Assembly (NCBI RefSeq): GCF_029689945.1
Contig: NZ_CP121451.1
Location: 372,001-436,000 of the forward strand
Direction of reading: 5' to 3'
DNA from: Paenibacillus amylolyticus
Lineage (GTDB): Bacteria; Bacillota; Bacilli; Paenibacillales; Paenibacillaceae
DNA: 64,000 nt
Below, piece after piece: positions 57,632-64,000 of this stretch (the first letter of the stretch is position 1; the number at the start of each line of letters is the position of its first letter). The position numbers and the translations under genes are program-made. Below the pieces are notes generated by a model. The model saw only the letters and a program-made list of their open reading frames with translations. It did not search any database and was not told the DNA's origin.

Positions 57632-58421
57632 TCATTTGGTTGCCGGGCTGTCCGTCTTCTTCTGGACAGCCTGCCACATCCGCGCGGCTACACGCTCGCG
57701 GATCAAATCCAGCCCTGCGGTGGCCGGCACGCCCGGCAGCAGCGCCGTCAGCTCTGGCAAGGCCGGCGGCTTACCCGGCTGCGCAAGGCGCACCTCAACG
57801 GCGCCAAAGCCCGGCCCCGGCTGGTGCATGGCGCCGTCCGCGGCTGCCTCGGCGATCCACTCGCCGACGGCCGCGCCGCCTTCGCCGCCCCTCACTTGCG
57901 GGCGGCCAGCCGTTTCCGCTGCGCGGCCGGGGCCGCTGGGATCATGGGCGAGTTCCTCCGCCCATGCCCCGAGCACGCCGGCGAGCAGCGCTTCGCGCGG
58001 CAGGCCGGCGTGCTCCAGCTGCAGCAGCGGCTCGGCCGCGAGGCGCGCGGCTACGGCGCGCTCAGCGGCCGCGGCATGCGCGCAGCCCGGGCGGCCGCAG
58101 GTGCACGCTACGGCCGCGCTGGCCGGCGCTTGCGCAGCCGGCAGGCAGCGCGGCAAGCTCCTCAGGCGCCGGGCCGCCGCGCAGCAGGGCGTACAGCGTC
58201 AGCGGGCGCTTGCGCAGCTGCGCCAGTACAGCTTCGCGCTGGGCTTCGCTCAGTCGCGCCGACGTTCCCGTGACCGTGAACACGCCTGCAACGGCAGTTC
58301 CCGTCTTACCTGCGTCAGCAGAACTGTTCGCTTCCTGACCCGCCGCATCCGCTGCTGTATTTACTTCTGCTGTCCATCCACCGGGGGACATATGCAGCTC
58401 GATCTTCCATTTTTCGCTCAC
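57632..58421 (-). CDS. ywqB: SWIM zinc-finger protein (YwqB-like), unusually GC-rich, one apparent frameshift
   Basis: The first frame begins SEKWKIELHMSPGGWTAEVN and ends in a stop after ALPAGCASAG. A second frame carries the SWIM motif CTCGRPGCAH (C-x-C-x4-C-x-H) and continues to 57632 (LLQLEHAGLPREALLAGVLG). They meet near 58150-58165, where one base is extra or two are missing, for a full length of about 262 residues. SWIM proteins bind DNA or protein. It lies directly after the SNF2 helicase gene, as ywqB follows ywqA in Bacillus, and the two may work together. Two 60-base lines sampled here (58021 and 58081) each have 50 G/C of 60. Confidence 0.78.
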
Positions 58422-58467
58422 AACAATCCCCCTTTCTCAACATCTATATTCCCCTGATTGTGCAAGG

Positions 58468-61400
58468 TCACAGCCACGTCTCGCCCTGAAGAGAAATCAG
58501 GCCACGCAGCTCATCATCCGACATCTCGGTAAGCCAATTCTCGCCTGAACCAACAACCTGCTCGGAGAGTGCCTTCTTGCTCTCAATCAGCTCATCAATC
58601 CGTTCCTCCAGCGTTCCCTGACAGATCAGCTTATGCACCTGCACGTTGCGATTCTGCCCGATTCGGAATACACGATCCGTCGCCTGATTCTCAACCGCGG
58701 GATTCCACCACCGATCATAGTGAACAACGTGACTCGCCCGTGTCAGATTCAGCCCTACACCTCCGGCACGAAGAGACAACACAAACAGGGACGGTCCCTC
58801 TCCTTTTTGGAAAGTCTCCACCATCTCATCCCTTTGCGCCTTCGACACGCCACCATGCAGGAAATATGGCTCTTCCTCGTATCGCTGTTTCAACCTTGAT
58901 ACCAACAGTTCCCCCATCGCAACATACTGCGTGAAGATCAGGGCCGATTCCCCGTTATCCCGGATGGCATCGAGCAGTTCAAGCAATCGTTCCATCTTAC
59001 CGGATGCCTCAGCCTTGCCGTGGTCTTTCCGATTGCTGTCCGCCAGCACCGGATGATCACAGATCTGCTTGAGCTTGGTCAGGGAGGACAGGACAATCCC
59101 CTTCCGGGCAATGCCATTCCTGCCGTCCAGCCCGCCCATCAGATCATCCACCACACGCTGGTACAACACCGTCTGCTCCGGCGTCAGGGAACAATAGGAT
59201 TTCAGTTCAAGCTTCTCGGGCAGATCCTTGCGAATATCCGGATCACTTTTCAGCCTGCGCAGCATGAATGGAGATACCAATCGATGAAGCTCACGCAAGG
59301 ATGCTGCATTTTCTTCGGATGGCCCCAGTCCCGTATACCGCTGGCGGAACGATGAAGCTGTACCCAGATACCCCGGATTGAGAAACTGGAAAATCGACCA
59401 GAGTTCGCTCAATCGGTTCTCTACAGGCGTTCCCGTCATCGCAATGCGATGAAGTGTAGACAAACGCATCACGCTTTGCGCTTGCTTGGTACGGTAGTTC
59501 TTAATATATTGTGCCTCATCCAGCACCACGGTGGACCAGTGCAATGAAGCCAGATCCGGGCCATCTCTGCCTGCCAGATGATAGGTTGTCAGTACAATGT
59601 CATGCGTCTGCGCCTCTGCCTGAAAATCATTCCCGTGCAACCGTTGTCCGCCATGATGAATGTACAACGACAGATCCGGGCAAACCGCTTCAACTCACGT
59701 TGCCAGTTTCCAAGCAGCGAGGTAGGACACACGATTAGTGCAGGCAGATGAGCAGGCTGCTCATTTGTGTGCTGATCGGCCGCGAACGAACCATCCGATC
59801 CATTCCACACCTCATTCTCACGCGCTTCCTCTTCCGCCGCCTGGCGTTCCTCATGTTTGCTGTCAAGCAGGCAGGTAATAACCTGAATGGTTTTCCCCAG
59901 TCCCATATCGTCCGCAAGACATACGCCAAAGCCCAACTCACGCATCGCGGATAACCATTGGTAACCGCGTTCCTGATAAGGTCTTAGTTCACCATGCAAT
60001 TCTGCCGGAACCTGACGGGGCTCAATGCTACGAAGCACCTGTCCATCGAGCAGGAAAGCAAGCATCCCATCGGATTCGGCACCAAAGACGGAGAGGCCCT
60101 TCCATGCGGAATCCTCCCTTCATCCGCAGCCAGATGCAGCCATTCGGAGAGAGGCATATATTGTTCTTCTTCTTTTTCATATAACGCAGAACTTGCCGAA
60201 TCTCCTTCGTATCCACTTCAATCCATTCACCGCGGAACATGACATAAGGAACTGTGGATTCAGCCAGTGCTGCCAGTTCCTCTGCCGTGACTGGTTTACC
60301 GTCCAGCATGGGCTCTGCTTTGAAAGCAACCAATTGTTCCATGCCAAGCGCCGATGTGGCTCCAGGCAATCGCTCCGTTCCCCGATTCAACATCTGCAGA
60401 CGGAGGCCAGCCCGACGTTTCCCGGCCCGACTCCACCTTGAAGGCATAAGAACGGTTATCCCCGTTTTCTGCAAACGTGGAACGGCATGCGTGAGAAATT
60501 CAAAGAAACCCTGCTGCTCCAGCTTGATTCCCTCTGGACGAGCGGATAGCAGCGCCGTCTCCAGTTCAGGCGCCAGTTCTGCTGCTTGCCCGAGCGCCAT
60601 CAACAATTGCTCTGCCGCCGAGGCATACAACACTTTCCCTCGGTCCAGATCTCGCTCCGGATGCGCCCAGATAGTCCGCGCAGGCAGCCTGCCAGACTTG
60701 GTTCCTGCTCGCTATCCACCCAAAAATCGATGCCCCAGATCGTTTCATGTTCGCCGAGTGGAGGCTCCAGGCGGAGCACCAGCTTCAATTGGCCTTCAGC
60801 AGGCGCCATCTCTTCTGCTCCCACGATCGGCATTGACGTTCCACCCACTTCTTGCAGTGTATGAATAAACGCTGTCATATCATCTGTTGGTCCCTGCACC
60901 GTCACAGGACGGAACATCGAGATCAGACTGTTCCACCAAAGTTCGGCTACTGGCGAAGATCCGCGTCGATATGGCGTGCGGTAACGGGACAGTTCACTGT
61001 CCATACTTTCCAGTTCACTCGTCACTACAGCATGAATCATGCCACTCATGAATGAAAATAATACCGCAGCCCCTGCTTCTTCACGCGTTTCCGGCTCCAA
61101 TGAAGCATAAGCTCCAGGCGCAGAAAGTCCGATCGGAGGCATCGCTTCAGCAAGATCGCGGAAGCGTTCAATGTCCTCCTCCTGCTGCAAGCGTGGCCGC
61201 CATACACCTGTCAATGTTTCTTGCCCGGTCCGTCGCCTTGCTCCGGTCTTTGCTGCGAATTCAGCTGATGGAGCAATGGCTCCCGCAACAGCAGCTCCTG
61301 TGTGAACTGCGCCGCTTTGATCCAGTAACGCATCTCTTCTCCAACCTGAATTCCGGCTGCATTGAACAAACGGTCATCCCATTGCAGCAGCAACCTGAAG

Positions 61401-61667
61401 GCATCCTTGGGCGAGACGGCCAATCCCTCCAATGTACGTCCCAGCAGTTGACGCCGCTTCGTGTTCTTGGCTTCAGCCGTGTTCCTCAGCGGATTCGGCC
61501 AGCGCAGCTCCGCAAGACGCAGAGCGGCAGGCTGAACAGACGACCCCCGTCGCCAAAATTCAACCGTCTTACCACGTGGCTCCATGCATCCACACGCGGT
61601 TCCGATGTTTCACCGGAAAAACAAAAAATACGTCACCAAGCCATACTCCATACAGCGATTGCATCAT
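58468..61667 (-). CDS. ywqA: SNF2-family helicase (YwqA-like), at least six apparent frameshifts
   Basis: Reading through the breaks gives a protein of about 1,066 residues. The bacterial SNF2 N-terminal domain starts MQSLYGVWLGDVFFVF and has GETSEPRVDAWSHVVRRLNF. The ATPase begins ELRPYQERGYQWLS, with Walker A DDMGLGKT, DEAQ box VVLDEAQYIKN, TGTPVENRLSELWS and the last motifs SLRAGGVGLNLTRASHVV and DRVFRIGQ. It remodels nucleic acid or protein complexes; YwqA was linked to RNA polymerase recycling. The breaks (near 61617, 61544, 61217, 60634, 60084 and 59665) are mostly one-base losses in homopolymers. The start at 61667 follows GGGAG. A SWIM gene follows. Confidence 0.88.
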
Positions 61668-61775
61668 TAAAGTCTCCCGTCATCCCTTCGCATTGTTACT
61701 CTCCATCATATACGAAAATGACCGGATTTAAAAACCTTTGCCCACAAAAAGTGGTTATTTCGTTGTTTAACAAGA

Positions 61776-61818
61776 CAAAAAAATGTCCCTTCTCCCGAAA
61801 AGCGGATGAGGAACATTT
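61776..61818 (-). terminator. Terminator of the cheW gene
   Basis: AAATGTTCC / GGGACATTT stem followed by a T run on the minus strand, 66 bases after the stop at 61884. Confidence 0.8.
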
Positions 61819-61883
61819 GGGTCAATCCAAGGATACTACTGAATATTGAAAGAATTACGGATCGTTACCTTACGATGATCTGA

Positions 61884-62303
61884 TTAAGCTGCCAGCAATA
61901 CATCCAGGTTCAAGATGCCTGCACGATGATCTTCACAGAACCCGATCTTGTCAAAAATGCCAAGCATGAAACGGCGATGTTCCTCAGCAGGTTCCTCGAA
62001 ACGATCGTAACTGACGACAGAATCAACCATATCGACGATCAGAGGTACGAATCCTCCTTTGTATGGCACCACAATAATACGTGTGGAAGAGGTGTCCTCC
62101 TGATCCGGCATGCCTAACAGTACACGTAGACTCACCACCGAAACAACCTTACCGTATAACGAAGCGAAACCTCTGATCTCCGGACTTCCAAACGGGACCG
62201 TTGTCACCTGCACCATTCTGATGATCTCATGAACTTCATCAATTCGTAGTGCAAAGATCTGGTCTCCTACCGAAAAATTAATATATTGCATTCCCTCATC
62301 CAT
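61884..62303 (-). CDS. cheW: CheW-like chemotaxis coupling protein
   Basis: A 139-residue CheW domain: YINFSVGDQIFALRIDEVHE, IIRMVQVTTVPFGSPEIRGF, SLYGKVVSVVSLRVLLGMPD and VPLIVDMVDSVVSYDRFEEP. CheW joins receptors to the CheA kinase. No receptor, cheA or cheY gene is next to it, so it may be an extra copy or a single-gene sensor partner. I start it at the ATG at 62303; the in-frame ATG at 62315 lies next to its ribosome site. The upstream region holds DnaA-box-like motifs. Confidence 0.9.
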   Translation of the reverse strand: MDEGMQYINFSVGDQIFALRIDEVHEIIRMVQVTTVPFGSPEIRGFASLYGKVVSVVSLRVLLGMPDQEDTSSTRIIVVPYKGGFVPLIVDMVDSVVSYDRFEEPAEEHRRFMLGIFDKIGFCEDHRAGILNLDVLLAA

Positions 62304-62594
62304 AGTTATCCCCATACCCTCTCATTCCGTATAATCAGACTACTTTCGTCTCATTAGATGTTACTTTGGTGTATCGGTTTTTTTCGCTCAAATGTTTAGG
62401 CTTCAGATCAATTTTGCCAACTTCGACACTTGTTTTAAAAATGAGCGTAAGTAACCTGACATTCGGTCCATCATGTTATATTCAAAAAGGACCAAACATC
62501 GGCAATAAGCTGATCTTTGGTCTCTTTTTTATCCCCATATGTTATGGATCGGTTTCTATGTTTTCAAATACTTGGAACAAAAACGAGTTATTCC
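62304..62594. other. Upstream region of cheW
   Basis: AT-rich. A plus-strand frame at 62366-62650 has no ribosome site and no family match, so I leave it out. No other structure was noted here. Confidence 0.5.
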
Positions 62595-62830
62595 TGTGGA
62601 TAACTTGTTTTCTCACTCCAAAACAACTGTTTTATCAAAAGAAAACATGAGTTATACCTAATTTGTGGATAAGTTGTGCACATATTGCACACATGTTGTG
62701 GATATGTTTAGCTTTTTATGTGGATATTCATTATTTTAATGTGGACATGTTGTGTATTTGTTTGTAAATCTGACGTTAAATCTGAATATCCCATGCCAAT
62801 TATCCATTACTGTGGACACGTTGTGGACAT
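62595..62830 (+). promoter_or_regulatory. Cluster of seven DnaA-box-like motifs
   Basis: TGTGGATAA (perfect reverse of the TTATCCACA box) is at 62595-62603 and 62664-62672. Close variants lie at 62697-62705 and 62719-62727 (TGTGGATAT), 62740-62748 and 62822-62830 (TGTGGACAT) and 62811-62819 (TGTGGACAC). All have the same direction and sit in AT-rich DNA. Confidence 0.65.
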
Positions 62831-62843
62831 GCCCGCTTCCCTT

Positions 62844-63791
62844 CTATTCCACCAATTCACCCTGACGCATGATCAGCTTGTCATCGATGTACACATCCGG
62901 TTTTTGCACAACAGCATCGATATGTACACCCGCCGCAATCGTTCCACCGAATGTGTTATTGCTGCCAAAGGCGACATGGATCGTGCCGTATACCTTCTCA
63001 TCCTCCAGCACTACACCCGTAATGCGTGCCTTGTTATTGGTACCAATGCCGAATTCACCGAGAAAGCGACCATCGCCATCACCAAGCGTTTCCAGTAACT
63101 CAGCCCCATCCGGTCCTTCAGCTGAAACCAACCGTCCTTCCTTGACGGTTAATAACATCGGTTCACGGAGGGCCCCGATTCCGGCAACAGAACCATCTAC
63201 CAGAATACTGCCTTCGCCATTGCCCTCTACGGGAGCGATATAAGCTTCTCCTGACGGCAAGTTGCCTGATTCACCAGGATTCAGATACAGGCCTGTACTT
63301 GGTACACCATTACGATTCTCTATGGAAAAGGAAAGACGATGTCCCTGCTTCTCTATGCGCACATGACGACCTGCAGTTAATAGAGCCGTTACCTTCTCGG
63401 TCAACGCTTTTACTTGCAAATACTCAGCTGTAATGGCGCCATTCACAAACATATCCTCTGTTATTCCGGGCATCGTTGCCACTCGGGTCCCTGATGCGGC
63501 GGCTTGTTTGCGTGCCTGGGTATGCGTTAATGAATATCGAGTTACACACACCGCTACATCGGCCCGAATCATGGCCTCTGCAATCGGTGCAGGCGGCTCT
63601 TCTCCGGATCTGCTTCGTTCCTCCATGGTTAGCAGGACCGACTCCGCACCCAGTGCTTTTCCTGCCTCATAGATGGACTCGGCCAAATCCCGTTTCATGT
63701 CGTCTGCGACAACCACCAGATTTTCTCCACTGCGCAGTCCGAGACATTCGGTTAGCACATTTTTACTGATTTCTACACGTTGCTTGCTCAT
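62844..63791 (-). CDS. M29-type aminopeptidase (leucyl aminopeptidase-like)
   Basis: A 315-residue protein: VVADDMKRDLAESIYEAGKA, CVTRYSLTHTQARKQAAASG, the conserved LNPGESGNLPSGEAYIAPVE block and GEFGIGTNNKARITGVVLED, KVYGTIHVAFGSNNTFGGTI, then AGVHIDAVVQKPDVYIDD. The segment order fits the M29/NicX group of metal-dependent aminopeptidases and dioxygenases; the glutamate, histidine and aspartate residues in these blocks bind the metal. The substrate is unknown. A separate partial gene lies upstream on the same strand. Confidence 0.88.
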   Translation of the reverse strand: MSKQRVEISKNVLTECLGLRSGENLVVVADDMKRDLAESIYEAGKALGAESVLLTMEERSRSGEEPPAPIAEAMIRADVAVCVTRYSLTHTQARKQAAASGTRVATMPGITEDMFVNGAITAEYLQVKALTEKVTALLTAGRHVRIEKQGHRLSFSIENRNGVPSTGLYLNPGESGNLPSGEAYIAPVEGNGEGSILVDGSVAGIGALREPMLLTVKEGRLVSAEGPDGAELLETLGDGDGRFLGEFGIGTNNKARITGVVLEDEKVYGTIHVAFGSNNTFGGTIAAGVHIDAVVQKPDVYIDDKLIMRQGELVE

Positions 63792-63885
63792 GCATTCATC
63801 TCTCCTGTCTTGGTTTCAGCTCTTCACAACTCGACTTGACCCTTTCGACAATTGACTGGGGATTCCTGCATGTCCAAATCTGAAC

Positions 63886-64000
63886 TTAGCTCCAGGTAGC
63901 GGCCCATTCAGCGAGAATTGAAGCTGTTTCCTTATACTGAAATGTCGGAAAGTAATGTCCGTAGGGTACATCGATGCGTTTGACCTGTGAGTTCATACCC
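63886..64000 (-). CDS. C-terminal fragment of an unidentified protein (partial, runs off window)
   Basis: The minus strand has a stop at 63886-63888 preceded by an open frame to the window edge: MNSQVKRIDVPYGHYFPTFQ, then YKETASILAEWAATWS. This is coding-like and may be the end of an alpha/beta-hydrolase or similar, with the HYF(P) segment near the last catalytic histidine, but only 38 residues are available. The start and family lie outside the window. Confidence 0.45.
   Translation of the reverse strand, partial: GMNSQVKRIDVPYGHYFPTFQYKETASILAEWAATWS

Noticed and set aside
62366..62650. 94-aa plus-strand frame upstream of cheW
   Set aside because: No ribosome site, no family pattern, overlaps DnaA-like boxes.
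62595..62830. Chromosomal origin of replication
   Set aside because: Boxes are present but dnaA, dnaN, rpmH and recF are not; most boxes have mismatches.

Overview
The window looks like a chromosomal stretch of a Paenibacillus-type Firmicute. The evidence is strong GGAGG ribosome-binding sites, a Bacillus-style 16S-23S-5S operon, a caa3 oxidase cluster in the order ctaC-D-E-F-G-M, an xpt-pbuX pair behind a purine riboswitch, and many low-GC Gram-positive families (YtrA-type GntR, SdpI, AI-2E, TipA-like MerR, YwqA/YwqB). Base composition is middling, except for one strongly GC-rich gene near 57.6-58.4 kb. No phage, transposon, CRISPR array or plasmid backbone was seen. Most genes are on the minus strand.

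Layout: 0-10 kb carries stress and efflux genes (GNAT acetyltransferase, free-methionine-R-sulfoxide reductase, TipA-like MerR, aldehyde dehydrogenase, universal stress protein, MFS exporter with a MerR regulator, SdpI-family protein) and a Zn/Cd P-type ATPase divergent from an ArsR/CadC-type repressor. 10-20 kb holds an AI-2E transporter, a luciferase-like oxidoreductase with an ArsR gene, a MarR gene and an NAD(P)H oxidoreductase that share an operator-like palindrome, a nitroreductase, an ECF sigma factor with its probable membrane anti-sigma partner, a methyltransferase and a MATE exporter. 21-26.5 kb is an rRNA operon (minus strand) with two promoters, processing stems, no spacer tRNAs, and a 137-nt extended arm inside the 23S gene.

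26.7-39.3 kb contains a TraB/GumN-like protein, a five-gene GntR/ABC operon behind a palindromic operator, small envelope proteins and the caa3 oxidase operon. 39.6-54.9 kb contains methionine aminopeptidase, the riboswitch-controlled xpt-pbuX operon, a zinc-ribbon MscL, a Nudix hydrolase, a TrmB regulator, zinc-ribbon and UvrD-type helicase genes, a Gfo/Idh/MocA oxidoreductase and a copper-amine-oxidase-domain protein. 54.9-55.7 kb is an unusual repeat-rich intergenic region with 16 G-tracts in a telomere-like (GGGGTTT)n array. 55.7-64 kb holds RidA, a VanY-type lipoprotein, a SWIM/SNF2 pair, CheW, a DnaA-box-like cluster and an M29-type aminopeptidase.

A caution for every reader: at least ten genes, many of them housekeeping families, are broken by single-base frameshifts, and most breaks fall in short homopolymers with one base apparently missing. 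Adding one base back restores family-length proteins (for example Xpt at 195 aa and CtaD at 629 aa). I therefore read most of them as sequencing or assembly errors rather than real pseudogenes, and I annotate the affected genes at full length.
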